Shown piece after piece: positions 16,973 through 26,124 of a stretch of 64,000 nt of DNA. Every line of letters starts with the position of its first letter. The first letter of the stretch is position 1. Source of the DNA: Planctomycetaceae bacterium (GTDB taxonomy: Bacteria > Planctomycetota > Planctomycetia > Planctomycetales > Planctomycetaceae); NCBI GenBank assembly GCA_002724315.1, contig PBOJ01000061.1:51689-115688 (forward strand), in the 5' to 3' direction. The notes beneath the pieces were generated by a model. It searched no databases. It worked only from the letters and a program-made list of their open reading frames with translations, and was not told the DNA's origin. Both the position numbers and the translations under genes were made by a program.

Positions 16973-18973
16973 ATGCCACCGGAGGCGACTCTCGGATTGC
17001 GCGACGCTGCGCTGCGATGGCGGGGCCTGCTGGTCCCAGCCGGGGTGGTTTCGTTGTTGCTGGTGATCGTCATCCCGGTCCCGCCGTCCTTGCTGGACCT
17101 GTTGCTCTCGGCCAGCATCACGCTGTCGGTCCTGGTGCTGATGACGACCATCTACGTCGCCCGTCCACTCGATTTCAGCGTCTTCCCCACACTGTTGCTG
17201 GGTGCGACACTGCTTCGCCTGGTCCTCAACTTTGCCTCCACCCGGCTGATCCTGACACGGGCTCCGCTCGACGGAACGTCCGCGGCAGGAGGCGTCATCG
17301 AAGCATTCGGCAATTTCGTGACCGGGGGGCAGGTGGCCGTGGGGGCCATCCTGTTCACCATTCTGATCGTCGTTCAATTCCTGGTCATCACCCGGGGATC
17401 AACGAGGGTCAGCGAAGTCGCCGCAAGATTCGCACTGGAAGCGATGCCCGGCCGACAAATGGCCATCGACTCGGACGTCACCGCCGGGTTGATCACTCGC
17501 GAAGAGGCCCAGGTCCGGCGGACCGAGCTTGCGAGCCAGGCCGATTTCTACGGAGCAATGGACGGGGCCGGCAAGTTCGTCCGCGGTGACGCGGTGGCCG
17601 GGATCGTGATCACCCTGACCAACATCGGCGGTGGACTTTTTGTCGGCATGGTCCAGGGCGGCATGCCACTGTCTCAGTCGGTTGATGTCTTCACACGCTT
17701 GACCATTGGCGACGGGCTGGTGACACAGGTTCCCGCGTTGCTGCTGTCGCTGGCGGCCGGGCTGATCGTGACGCGTTCGTCAACCGACCGCCACCTGCCC
17801 TCCGCGGTTGTGGAACAGTTGTTCGGACGGGCCGAGGCTCTCTTCCTGGCAGCGGGATTCCTGGCCGTATTGGCGGTGACCGGCCTGCCGGTCGTACCGA
17901 TGATCACACTGGCCGGCATCTGTCTGCTCGCCGGCATCGCCGTGCACCGTCGAACGGCGACGACCGATCCCATCGAGACCACTCCACCCGAAAACCTCCA
18001 GGCCGCCGCTGAGTCCTCGACACCGAATCCGATCACGACAGCCCCCAGCCCGTTTGTCGAACCATTGGCCCTGGAACTGGGCGGGGGACTGCTGGGCCTG
18101 GCCCAGGGCCATCAGTTGATCGAGAGAATCGGCAACGTCCGAGAACAGGTGGCTGGCGAACTGGGTTTCCTGCTGCCGGATGTCGTCGTCCGCGACAACC
18201 TGTCACTGCCACCGGACGGTTACCTGGTCACGCTCAGGGGCACACGGATCGCCGACGGCCACCTGCAGCCGGCTCATCCGGAAACCGTCCATCGTCTGCT
18301 TGAACACTTCGGCCAGGTGGTCCGGCATCACGCCGCCGAATTGCTGACTCGCCAGCAGGTTCACCACCTGGTCGATCGCCTCACCGAGCGGGCGTCACGG
18401 TTGGTGGAGGAACTCGTCCCCGAGGTCGTTCCCACGTCGCGGCTGCACCGTGTGCTGGGCAACCTGCTGGCCGACCAGGTCCCCATCCGTGACCTCGAGA
18501 CCATCCTCGAGACACTGGGCGACCTGGGCAACTCGATCACCAACCCAGCACAGTTGACCGAGCGGGTCCGTCACCGGCTGGCCCGGGCCATCTGCCAGCA
18601 ACACCGAGACAACGAACGCCGTCTCCAGGTCGTCACGCTCGATCCATTGCTCGAGGAGACCATCGAGGCGCATTGCCGATTTGCTGACGGTGGCCTGGAG
18701 GCCCGGCTGCCACCCTGGTTGTCTGAACGTCTGGTGGGCGGCCTCGCCGAGAGGTGCCAGAGGCTGTCAGCCGATGAGCCCCCGATCATCGTGCTCTGTT
18801 CAAGCCCACTGGCACGCGCATCGGTCAACCACCTGGCCCGCCTGCAACAGCCGCGGCTGATCGTGATGAGTGTCGAGGAGATCTCCCGCGACACCGAGGT
18901 CGAATCGCTCGGACCGCTCACCATCTCACTCACAGAACCCGACGCCGACACCCATCAGCTTCTTGCTGCCTGA
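16973..18973 (+). CDS. flhA: Flagellar export gate protein FlhA
   Basis: About 666 aa, inner-membrane export-gate subunit of the flagellar type III secretion system. The N-terminal half has the expected ~8 membrane segments, from 'LLVPAGVVSLLLVIVIPVPP' onward, and the FHIPEP-family signature region ('DGAGKFVRGDAVAGIVITLTNIGGGL', read in parts). The C-terminal half (~res 350-660) is the cytoplasmic export-substrate docking domain. ATG 16973 is preceded by GGAGG at 16963-16967; the open frame reaches back to 16664 across the divergent WD40 gene, which is not credible. The insert 'TTDPIETTPPENLQ...' (~res 330-360) forms the linker. First gene of flhA-flhF-flhG-fliA, 215 bp from the divergent WD40 start. 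Confidence 0.93.
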   Translation: MPPEATLGLRDAALRWRGLLVPAGVVSLLLVIVIPVPPSLLDLLLSASITLSVLVLMTTIYVARPLDFSVFPTLLLGATLLRLVLNFASTRLILTRAPLDGTSAAGGVIEAFGNFVTGGQVAVGAILFTILIVVQFLVITRGSTRVSEVAARFALEAMPGRQMAIDSDVTAGLITREEAQVRRTELASQADFYGAMDGAGKFVRGDAVAGIVITLTNIGGGLFVGMVQGGMPLSQSVDVFTRLTIGDGLVTQVPALLLSLAAGLIVTRSSTDRHLPSAVVEQLFGRAEALFLAAGFLAVLAVTGLPVVPMITLAGICLLAGIAVHRRTATTDPIETTPPENLQAAAESSTPNPITTAPSPFVEPLALELGGGLLGLAQGHQLIERIGNVREQVAGELGFLLPDVVVRDNLSLPPDGYLVTLRGTRIADGHLQPAHPETVHRLLEHFGQVVRHHAAELLTRQQVHHLVDRLTERASRLVEELVPEVVPTSRLHRVLGNLLADQVPIRDLETILETLGDLGNSITNPAQLTERVRHRLARAICQQHRDNERRLQVVTLDPLLEETIEAHCRFADGGLEARLPPWLSERLVGGLAERCQRLSADEPPIIVLCSSPLARASVNHLARLQQPRLIVMSVEEISRDTEVESLGPLTISLTEPDADTHQLLAA

Positions 18974-19037
18974 ACCCCAACCCCTCACAACACCAATCAC
19001 CTGAGAGCACGATCCGGTACAGACCGGGAGACACCAC

Positions 19038-20309
19038 ATGACCGATTCCAATATCAGGACCTATCGGGCAACGACGATTCACCAGGCACTGCAAATGGTC
19101 GAAGAGGAACTCGGCCGCGAGGCCGTCATCCTGCACACCCGACAGATCGAACAACGCCGGTGGCTGCCGTGGCAGAACGTCCAGGAGGAAGTGGAAGTCA
19201 CCGCCGGCATCGGCTGGACCGTCGCCAGCCAATCCTCCGCCGCGTCTCCCCCTCCGACCACGCAATTCGTCCCGTCACCCGACGAACCGGCAACCGTCGA
19301 CTCCCCGTCCATGTCTTCGGATGGCCTTTCAACGGATGTGATGCCACCGGCCGGCCCGGCAGCTTCGTTCACCCGAATGCCCGAGGAGTTGACGACCGGA
19401 CTGACCGATCGTCTGGCAGCCCTCGAACAACGGTTTGCTCAACTCGACAGAGACGACTCGGACGAGAAACCGGCGATCCCTGCCGAACTGTTCGATCTCT
19501 ACACCGAACTGATCGACTCGGAGCTTGAAGAACCACTCTCACGTGAACTGGTCGTGTCGTTGAAACGCGAAGCGCTGCCAGAGGAACTCTCGGATCCATC
19601 ACTCTGCCGCGCCCGGCTGGTCAAAATGGTCGAAAACGAGTTCCACGCCGGGTCCTCGATCACCTCGACACCTGGCCAGCGGCGGGTCGTCGCCCTGGTG
19701 GGACCGACGGGTGTCGGCAAAACGACAACCATCGCCAAGCTGGCCGCCAACCTGAAGCTGCGCGACGGGGTTCGCATGGGATTGGTCACAGTCGACACGT
19801 ACCGAATCGCTGCGGTCGAGCAGTTGCGGACCTACGCCGAGATCATCGACCTGCCAATGAAGGTCGTCACCACGCCGATGGAAATGCGACGGGCGCTCGA
19901 CGAGCTCAGCGACATGGACCTGGTGCTGATCGACACCGCCGGCCGCAGCCCCCGCGACGAACTCCAGATCGGGGAACTCAAGAGCCTGCTGGCCGACGCC
20001 AAAGTCGACGAGGTGCACCTGGTGCTCAGCGTCACCGCCAATCTCGACCACCTCGTATCAACCGTCAACCACTTCTCGACGGTCGGCACCTCGTCACTGG
20101 TACTGACCAAACTCGACGAGACCCACGAACTGGGGGTGATGTTGAACCTGGCCCGGCGAGTCAACCTGCCGATCAGTTACCTGACCACCGGACAGGATGT
20201 TCCCGACGACATCGAACCGGCCGACACCCAACGGATAGCTCGGCTCGTGCTGGGACAGGACCGGCTGCTGTCTTCGGTCGGTGGTGGCTCGACGGAGACC
20301 CAGGCATGA
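19038..20309 (+). CDS. flhF: Flagellar SRP-family GTPase FlhF
   Basis: 423 aa. N-terminal B domain (~1-70) opens with 'RTYRATTIHQALQMVEEELG', followed by a variable Pro/Ser/Thr-rich linker (~60-130), an N domain and the SRP-type G domain (~215-410). G1 'GPTGVGKTTT' (~217), the insertion-box motif 'VTVDTYRIAAVEQL' (~252), 'VLIDTAGRSP' (~298) and 'VLTKLDETHELG' (~355) are all intact. FlhF recruits early flagellar components to the pole and is inhibited/activated with FlhG. ATG 19038 follows GGGAGA. Its stop overlaps the flhG ATG (ATGA), indicating coupled translation. Confidence 0.93.
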   Translation: MTDSNIRTYRATTIHQALQMVEEELGREAVILHTRQIEQRRWLPWQNVQEEVEVTAGIGWTVASQSSAASPPPTTQFVPSPDEPATVDSPSMSSDGLSTDVMPPAGPAASFTRMPEELTTGLTDRLAALEQRFAQLDRDDSDEKPAIPAELFDLYTELIDSELEEPLSRELVVSLKREALPEELSDPSLCRARLVKMVENEFHAGSSITSTPGQRRVVALVGPTGVGKTTTIAKLAANLKLRDGVRMGLVTVDTYRIAAVEQLRTYAEIIDLPMKVVTTPMEMRRALDELSDMDLVLIDTAGRSPRDELQIGELKSLLADAKVDEVHLVLSVTANLDHLVSTVNHFSTVGTSSLVLTKLDETHELGVMLNLARRVNLPISYLTTGQDVPDDIEPADTQRIARLVLGQDRLLSSVGGGSTETQA

Positions 20310-21253
20310 CAACCGCCACAGACACGACTGCCGAGACCACTCGCGCTGACCAGGCTCGCCAACTGCGGGGAATGGTCCAGCAACAGCAACACAGGCACCT
20401 GGCCGACGACGAGACCACTGCCACCGCGGCAGTGATTGCCGTCACCAGCGGCAAGGGAGGCGTTGGCAAGAGCAGCCTGGCCCTGAACCTGGCCATCGCC
20501 CTCGCCAGACTCGGTGTCCGTACCGGTCTGCTCGATGCCAGTCTCGGGCTCGGACACCTGGACCTGATGTGCGGACTCAACGGATACTGGAACCTCGGAC
20601 ACGTCCTCTCCGGCACTCGTCGACTGGCAGACATCACGCTTGACGGACCGGACGGAATCCACGTCGTTCCCGGAGCCGGGCATATGGCCGACGTGGGGAA
20701 CTCCGAAAAAGGGCTCGGGTCGGACGTCGCCGAACAACTGGCCGGTTTCGAAGCCGCCCACGACGTCCTGGTGCTCGACACTGGGCACGCCGGTCACCCC
20801 TTCGTCGGACGTTGCCTGGCTGCGGCAGACAGCGTACTGGTCGTCACCACCGCCGAGCCCACCGCCATCGCCGACGCCTACGCCACAATCAAGTCAATGC
20901 CACGAGGGACCGGCACCCAGCTGCTGACACTGGTCAACCGAGTGGATTCGGCCCGTGCGGCCCGAGACATTCACCAGCGGCTGGCCCGCACCACCCGGAT
21001 TTTTCTCGAGTCCGAACCCTCTCTGGCCGGTTGGATTCCCGACGATCCCGAGATGGCCCGGGCCATCCATGACCGCACGCCCGTGTTGGTCCAGGCCCCC
21101 GACAGCCCAGCCGGGCGGGCCATCGGTCAACTCGCCACACGCCTCGTCTACCACTCACCCGATTCGAACGACTCTCCGTCCTTCTTCAATCGTCTGTTCC
21201 CACAGTCCGACAACGAAGAGCCCGTTCACGGCAAGCCACCACCCACCGACTGA
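20306..21253 (+). CDS. flhG: MinD-like ATPase FlhG (YlxH)
   Basis: 315 aa. The deviant Walker A motif 'SGKGGVGKSSLALNLAIALA' (~res 48-67) defines the MinD/FlhG ATPase family. The next element reads 'LLDASLGLGHLDLMCGL', where FlhG proteins usually have D-A-D; the second Asp is Ser here. 'HDVLVLDTGHAG' (~150) is the Walker B region, with Gly-His replacing the usual P-A-G. A Gln-rich N-terminus ('QLRGMVQQQQH', ~25-35) is consistent with the FlhG activation helix that stimulates FlhF. Role: regulates flagellar number and position. Overlaps flhF by 4 bp. Confidence 0.88.
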   Translation: MTTATDTTAETTRADQARQLRGMVQQQQHRHLADDETTATAAVIAVTSGKGGVGKSSLALNLAIALARLGVRTGLLDASLGLGHLDLMCGLNGYWNLGHVLSGTRRLADITLDGPDGIHVVPGAGHMADVGNSEKGLGSDVAEQLAGFEAAHDVLVLDTGHAGHPFVGRCLAAADSVLVVTTAEPTAIADAYATIKSMPRGTGTQLLTLVNRVDSARAARDIHQRLARTTRIFLESEPSLAGWIPDDPEMARAIHDRTPVLVQAPDSPAGRAIGQLATRLVYHSPDSNDSPSFFNRLFPQSDNEEPVHGKPPPTD

Positions 21254-21423
21254 CCCCGCGCTCCGAAAAACCTCCCAAACCGGAAATCAACCTCAATTCT
21301 TCATTCATGGTGAGTCGATAACAGTTGTGATGGGTGTCGTCGTTGACGACGTGCCTACTCAACGGATTGACCGCCTGGGCGAACGGTCGGACTACCTGCC
21401 GACTTCAATTCACGGAGGAATTC

Positions 21424-22203
21424 ATGGCGGTCAAGGCCATTGATCCCGCGGTCCAGCAACTCTGGATCGACTTCAAGCAAGACCAGAGCGACCAGCGACT
21501 TCGCAACCGGCTCATCGAACAGTACTACCAGTTGGTCAAGTACAACGCCGAGCGGGTCTGGGCCAAGTTGCCCGAGGGCGTTGATCTCAATGACCTCATC
21601 TCGGCAGGCGTGTTCGGCCTGATGGACGCCATCGAGGCGTTCGATCTCAGCCGTGGTGTCAAGTTCGAGACCTACTGTGTTCCGCGAATCCGCGGTGCGA
21701 TGCTCGATGAGCTTCGCATGATGGACTGGGTTCCCCGACTGGTCCGCAGCAAGGCCAGCAAGCTGGAAGCGGCCCGCAAACGGGCTCAGTCCAAGACCGG
21801 ACGACCGCCGACGGACAGAGAAATCGCCAAGGAAATGCAGCTCAACGCGATCGAGTTCAACAAGCTGAAGAACGACGCGAGCCCGGTCCTCACCGTCAGT
21901 CTCAACAAGAAGTGGTACGAGACCGACAGCTACAAAGACGTCCGCGAGGTCGACATTCTCGAGGACAGCAAGGGTGAGGACCCGACCAAGGACATCCAGA
22001 AAGAGGACCTGATGAAGCTCGTCACGCGGGGACTCAACCGCAACGAGCGACTGATCATGATCCTCTATTACTACGAAGAGCAGACGATGAAGGAAATCGG
22101 GGCCACGCTGGGACTCTCCGAATCTCGCGTCAGCCAGATGCACTCCAGCATCGTCGCCCGACTCCAGGGACAACTCCGACAACGTCGACCCGAATTCGCC
22201 TAG
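21424..22203 (+). CDS. fliA: Flagellar RNA polymerase sigma factor FliA (sigma28)
   Basis: About 259 aa. Sigma region 2 ('NDLISAGVFGLMDAIEAFD', ~res 58-76; 'FETYCVPRIRGAMLDELR'), region 3 ('GRPPTDREIAKEM', ~135-147) and region 4 ('NERLIMILYYYEEQTMKEIGATLGLSESRVSQMH', read in parts; ~215-245) are complete and of sigma28 type. ATG 21424 has GGAGGAA at 21414-21420; an upstream in-frame start at 21334 lacks an RBS. It directs transcription of late flagellar genes. It closes the flagellar run and is followed by a strong terminator. A small inverted repeat GTCGTC-GTT-GACGAC lies in the gap before it (21336-21350). Confidence 0.93.
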   Translation: MAVKAIDPAVQQLWIDFKQDQSDQRLRNRLIEQYYQLVKYNAERVWAKLPEGVDLNDLISAGVFGLMDAIEAFDLSRGVKFETYCVPRIRGAMLDELRMMDWVPRLVRSKASKLEAARKRAQSKTGRPPTDREIAKEMQLNAIEFNKLKNDASPVLTVSLNKKWYETDSYKDVREVDILEDSKGEDPTKDIQKEDLMKLVTRGLNRNERLIMILYYYEEQTMKEIGATLGLSESRVSQMHSSIVARLQGQLRQRRPEFA

Positions 22204-22223
22204 CCGGAGTGCTGTCAATTTCC

Positions 22224-22262
22224 GGGGTCGGACCTGCCACGAGCGGGTCCGACCCCTGTTTT
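22224..22262 (+). terminator. Rho-independent terminator after fliA
   Basis: A perfect 11-bp stem, GGGGTCGGACC (22224-22234) with GGTCCGACCCC (22246-22256), an 11-nt loop, then TGTTTT. It begins 20 bp after the fliA stop and lies before the convergent queE stop. The opposite strand lacks a T-tract, so it serves the flagellar operon. Confidence 0.9.
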
Positions 22263-22269
22263 CTGCGCA

Positions 22270-22950
22270 TCATGTGCCGGGCCGGTTGCCCCACAGCTCG
22301 ATGTGCAACCGCGGCGACACCCGCCAGCCCCGCGACTCGGCGGCCTCGCGGATCCAACTGGCCCGCTCGGCAATCTGCTCGCCGGTCACCGCCTGTGGCA
22401 TCAGCCAGATTCGCCCGGCCTCCACACCGGCAAACCGCTCGACGTACCGATCGATCTCCAGCACATCGTCGGGCTGATCGACGACGAACTTCAACTGGTA
22501 GTCGAAGGCCTCCAGCCAACGCCGGATCACCTGGGGGGCATCTCGATTCGCCTCGTGGCGGGATTTCCACACGGGATCATCGATCGGAGTCGAGTTTCCG
22601 AGCTTGGGACTGATCGACATCAGATCGGCAGTCACCTCGGCATCAACCGTCCCGGCGGTCTCGATCGTCACCACGAAACCCCTCTCGCTCAATGCCCGTG
22701 TCAGGGGCACCACGCCAGGCTGCAGCATCGGCTCGCCGCCGGTCACGACCACGTGAGGACACCCGAGAGCTTCGACGTCCTCGACCAAGGTCTCCCACTC
22801 CCGGTGCGTTCCACGAGGTCGCCAGCTGGTTTCGGGCGTGTCACAGAACCAGCATCTCAGGTTGCACCCGCTGGTCCGGACGAATGCCGAGGGCGTTCCG
22901 GAATACAGCCCCTCACCCTGGATCGACCCAAAGACCTCCGAAATCCACAT
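22270..22950 (-). CDS. queE: 7-carboxy-7-deazaguanine synthase (radical SAM)
   Basis: About 226 aa. QueE converts 6-carboxytetrahydropterin to 7-carboxy-7-deazaguanine on the way to queuosine or other 7-deazaguanines. 'FGSIQGEGLYSGTPSAFVR' (~res 6-24) is the QueE start pattern; the radical-SAM cluster motif is C-N-L-R-C-W-F-C (~28-35, C-x3-C-x2-C), and 'VVVTGGEPMLQ' (~68-78) is the SAM-binding GGE motif. ATG 22950 is chosen because GGAGG (22963-22959) stands 8 nt before it; a GTG at 22965 lies before that site. It follows queC by 21 bp on the same strand, forming a queC-queE operon. queD and queF are not in the window. Confidence 0.93.
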   Translation of the reverse strand: MWISEVFGSIQGEGLYSGTPSAFVRTSGCNLRCWFCDTPETSWRPRGTHREWETLVEDVEALGCPHVVVTGGEPMLQPGVVPLTRALSERGFVVTIETAGTVDAEVTADLMSISPKLGNSTPIDDPVWKSRHEANRDAPQVIRRWLEAFDYQLKFVVDQPDDVLEIDRYVERFAGVEAGRIWLMPQAVTGEQIAERASWIREAAESRGWRVSPRLHIELWGNRPGT

Positions 22951-22971
22951 CGCGACCGCCTCCACCCGCTT

Positions 22972-23664
22972 CTACTGGTACGCCGCCGGATCCTCGACCC
23001 CCGCCTCGGTGAACCCCTTCAGCCGCAAGTGGCAGGAATCGCACCGTCCACACGACCGCCCCTGCTCATCGGGGTCGTAGCAACTGTGTGTCAGGCCATA
23101 ATCCACACCCAGGGCCAGTCCCGTCGTGATGATCTCGGCCTTGGTCATCGCGACCAGCGGTGCGTGCACCTCGAACCGACCCCGTCCCTCAACTCCGACC
23201 TGCGTCGCCAGGTTGGCCAGATCGGTGAACGCGGCAATGAACTCGGGGCGGCAATCCGGGTACCCGCTGTAATCGACGGCGTTCACTCCAACGAACAGGT
23301 CGGTCGCCCCCAGCGTCTCGGCCCAGCCCAGCGCCACGGCCAGGAAGATCGTGTTGCGTGCGGGCACATACGTCACCGGGATCCCCGATTCCATTTCCTC
23401 ACCCGTGCGATCCTTCGGCACTTCGATGTCGTCGGTCAGTGCCGATCCCCCAAACGCCCGCAGGTCCAGTGGCACCACGACGTGCCGTTGAACCCCACCG
23501 GCAACGGCCACTGCCCGAGCCGCATCGAGTTCGAACCGGTGACGCTGGCCGTAGTCAAACGACAGGGCAAACGGCCGGAACCCTTCGTCCCGAACCATCG
23601 CCAGCACGGTTGCCGAATCGAGACCACCGCTGAGCAGCACGACCGCCGGTCGCTCCCCCGCCAT
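22972..23664 (-). CDS. queC: 7-cyano-7-deazaguanine synthase
   Basis: About 230 aa. QueC makes preQ0 from 7-carboxy-7-deazaguanine with ATP and ammonia. The PP-loop '[14 protein letters not shown]' is at residues ~9-22; '[11 protein letters not shown]' (~36-46) and '[16 protein letters not shown]' (~137-152) are family landmarks; the C-terminal zinc site is C-Y-D-P...C-G-R-C-D-S-C (~195-212), four cysteines intact. ATG 23664 is preceded by GGAAGCGGAG; an in-frame ATG at 23697 is possible but adds an acidic extension. First gene of queC-queE, divergent from argH. Confidence 0.93.
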   Translation of the reverse strand: MAGERPAVVLLSGGLDSATVLAMVRDEGFRPFALSFDYGQRHRFELDAARAVAVAGGVQRHVVVPLDLRAFGGSALTDDIEVPKDRTGEEMESGIPVTYVPARNTIFLAVALGWAETLGATDLFVGVNAVDYSGYPDCRPEFIAAFTDLANLATQVGVEGRGRFEVHAPLVAMTKAEIITTGLALGVDYGLTHSCYDPDEQGRSCGRCDSCHLRLKGFTEAGVEDPAAYQ

Positions 23665-23762
23665 CTCCGCTTCCCCCCCTTTTTCCTCACTGTCCAAAAC
23701 AGGCCAACCGCACCCCCTGTCACCCCGATCTTACAGATCCCTCGCCCTTCAAACACCGCTGG

Positions 23763-23792
23763 TTGACCCTCCCCTCAAACGGCGTCTAGAGT
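23763..23792 (+). promoter_or_regulatory. Candidate sigma70-like promoter of argH
   Basis: TTGACC (23763-23768), an 18-bp spacer and TAGAGT (23787-23792); five and four matches to consensus. It would place the start about 60 nt before the argH GTG. Confidence 0.45.
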
Positions 23793-23857
23793 GGATTGGT
23801 GGTTCGAGCCATACGCGGAGTGCTCGAGAACCGATTGGAGCAAGGAGACATCGGCCG

Positions 23858-25240
23858 GTGGCTGAGAAACCCTGGGGCGGACGTTTCAGCGGCGAGACCG
23901 ATCCTCGCGTCGAGGCGTTCACCGAATCGATCAGCTTTGACCATCGCCTGGCCGCGGTTGATGTCCGCGGTTCGCAGGCGCATGCGCGAATGCTGGCCGA
24001 GGTTGGCCTGTTGGCTGGTGACGAGCGAGACGCGATCGTCGCCGAACTCGACAGGATCCTCGAGGAGATCACAGGCGGAGAGTTCCCGTTCCGCACCGAG
24101 CTGGAAGATGTGCACATGCACATCGAGTCGGCGTTGATCGAACGGCTGGGTGACGTGGGCCGCAAGCTGCACACCGCCCGCAGCCGCAACGACCAGGTTT
24201 CCACCGACCTCAAGCTCTACGTCCGCGACGGCATCGACACCATCGACGGCCTGTTGCTGGAGCTGCAACGGGCATTCGTCGCCCGCGGCAAAACCGACGC
24301 GGGAGTGATCCTGCCGGCCTACACCCACCTGCAGAGAGCGCAACCTGTCCAGGCCACCCAGTACTGGCTGGCCTACTGCGAGAAGTTCGACCGGGATCGC
24401 GGCCGACTGGCCGACTGCCGCAACCGGCTCAACGTCTCGCCCCTGGGTGGCGCGGCACTTGCCGGCACGAGCCTGCCGATCGACCGGAAGCAAACCGCGA
24501 CCGAATTGGGATTCGACGCGCCGGCCGGCAACAGCCTGGACATTTCCAGTGATCGTGATTTCCTGGTCGAGTTCACCTCGGCGCTGGCCCTGGTCTCGGT
24601 ACACCTCAGCGGCTGGGCCGAGGAGTGGATCCTGTGGTGCTCGACCGAGTTCGACATGATCATCCTGCCGGATGCCTACACCACCGGCAGTTCGATCATG
24701 CCACAGAAGCGGAACCCGGACGTGCTCGAGCTGATTCGTGGCAAGTCCGCCCGGGTGATCGCTGCGGCCAACCAGTTGCTGGTGCTGCTGAAGGGATTGC
24801 CCCTGGCCTACAACCGTGACCTGCAGGAAGACAAGATCGCCGTCTTCGACGCGATCGACACCACCGTCGCGTGCCTGGAACTGGCTCCGGCGATCGTCGA
24901 CACAGCCCAACTGAATACCGACTCGATCACCGCTCGTCTCGAGGAAGGCTTTCTCGATGCCACCGCGCTGATGGAGTACCTGATCCGCCAGCAGATCCCC
25001 ATGCGAACCGCTCACGAAACGGTCGGTCGCCTGGTGGCACGATGCGAATCCGAGAACCGGAAACTGTCCGACCTGACGCTGGAGCAATTTCGGGACGTCC
25101 ACGAGTCGATCGACGAATCGGTCTTCGACGTACTGGGAACGGCCAACGCGGTGGCGATCCTGCAGAGCCAGGGTTCGGGCGGACCCGACGCGGTCAACGC
25201 CTCGCTGACCCACTGGCGCCAGGCACTGGGAATGGACTGA
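23858..25240 (+). CDS. argH: Argininosuccinate lyase
   Basis: 460 aa, cytoplasmic tetramer of the fumarase/aspartase superfamily that releases arginine and fumarate in the last step of arginine synthesis. N-terminus '[21 protein letters not shown]' (~4-24), '[16 protein letters not shown]' (~105-120), and the signature '[12 protein letters not shown]' (~278-289) containing the catalytic Ser loop are intact; length is normal. The GTG start has AGGAGA 10 nt upstream. truA begins 18 bp after its stop, so these two may be co-transcribed. Confidence 0.96.
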   Translation: MAEKPWGGRFSGETDPRVEAFTESISFDHRLAAVDVRGSQAHARMLAEVGLLAGDERDAIVAELDRILEEITGGEFPFRTELEDVHMHIESALIERLGDVGRKLHTARSRNDQVSTDLKLYVRDGIDTIDGLLLELQRAFVARGKTDAGVILPAYTHLQRAQPVQATQYWLAYCEKFDRDRGRLADCRNRLNVSPLGGAALAGTSLPIDRKQTATELGFDAPAGNSLDISSDRDFLVEFTSALALVSVHLSGWAEEWILWCSTEFDMIILPDAYTTGSSIMPQKRNPDVLELIRGKSARVIAAANQLLVLLKGLPLAYNRDLQEDKIAVFDAIDTTVACLELAPAIVDTAQLNTDSITARLEEGFLDATALMEYLIRQQIPMRTAHETVGRLVARCESENRKLSDLTLEQFRDVHESIDESVFDVLGTANAVAILQSQGSGGPDAVNASLTHWRQALGMD

Positions 25241-25258
25241 ACCGACAAGCACACCACC

Positions 25259-26089
25259 ATGCGCAATATCCGTCTGCGGCTGGCCTATGACGGAACCCGG
25301 TACGTCGGCTGGCAGGTGCAACCCAACGGCCAGAGCGTCCAGGCGTGTCTCGAGCAGGCCATCGAGCAACTGACCGGAACTGCCACGCGAGTCACCGCAG
25401 CCGGGCGAACCGATTCGGGGGTTCACGCGGTCGGGCAGGTGGCCAATTTCGCGACCGCGTCGAACATCCCCTGCAGCAACATTCGCTCCGGACTCCAGCA
25501 TTTCCTCCCCGACGAGATCGTCGTGGTCGAGGTCGACGAGGTCTCCGAGGAATTTCACGCCACGTACTCAGCCACCGGCAAGTGGTACCGTTACGTGATC
25601 CACAACGCCCGTCCGCGACATCCGTTCCTGGGCAACTACGCCTGGCAGTACGAGGCCGACCTGGATATCGAGGCGATGCAGGCCGCGGCCGAACGGCTGA
25701 TTGGCACACACGACTTTCGAGCTTTCGAAACACAACATCCCAACCGGGCCTCGAGCGTGCGAACCGTCGACCGTCTGGACGTCACTCGCCACGATCAGTT
25801 CAGCACCTGGTCGCTGTGGCCCGTCGACACCGAACCCGTTACTGACAACGGGCCGTTCATCTGGATCGACATCGCCGCCGACGGTTTTCTCTACAACATG
25901 GTTCGGGCCATCACCGGAACACTGGTACAGGTGGGGCGCGGGCGAATGACTGCCGACCAACTGGCAGCCGTACTGGCCGACGGAACCCGCGACGATGCAG
26001 GAGAGACGGCCCCCGCGTGTGGCCTGTACCTGATGCGAGTCGAGTATGATGGGGAGACGATCGCGTCACCGGACCCGGGAAGCTCCTGA
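25259..26089 (+). CDS. truA: tRNA pseudouridine(38-40) synthase
   Basis: 276 aa. N-terminal 'IRLRLAYDGTRYVGWQVQPN' (~4-23) and the catalytic-Asp motif 'AAGRTDSGVHAVGQV' (~46-60) are diagnostic of TruA, which isomerises uridines in the tRNA anticodon stem. 'FHATYSATGKWYRYVI', 'HDFRAFE' and 'FLYNMVRAITGTLVQVG' (~213-229) are also conserved. An acidic loop around 'LWPVDTEPVTDNG' looks like a lineage insert. Follows argH by 18 bp. Confidence 0.95.
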   Translation: MRNIRLRLAYDGTRYVGWQVQPNGQSVQACLEQAIEQLTGTATRVTAAGRTDSGVHAVGQVANFATASNIPCSNIRSGLQHFLPDEIVVVEVDEVSEEFHATYSATGKWYRYVIHNARPRHPFLGNYAWQYEADLDIEAMQAAAERLIGTHDFRAFETQHPNRASSVRTVDRLDVTRHDQFSTWSLWPVDTEPVTDNGPFIWIDIAADGFLYNMVRAITGTLVQVGRGRMTADQLAAVLADGTRDDAGETAPACGLYLMRVEYDGETIASPDPGSS

Positions 26090-26124
26090 AACCCGATTCC
26101 ATCTCACATCAGCCAACATCTCCC

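Noticed and set aside
22303..23766. 487-aa plus-strand open frame over queE/queC
   Set aside because: Both minus-strand genes are certain; the plus frame is a shadow.
23800..23825. GGTTCGAGCC considered as a tRNA T-arm
   Set aside because: No matching acceptor, D or anticodon arms around it; part of the argH leader.
23665..23857. queC leader considered for a preQ1 riboswitch
   Set aside because: There is a G-rich A-rich run before the start codon but no convincing pseudoknot or conserved aptamer pattern by eye.
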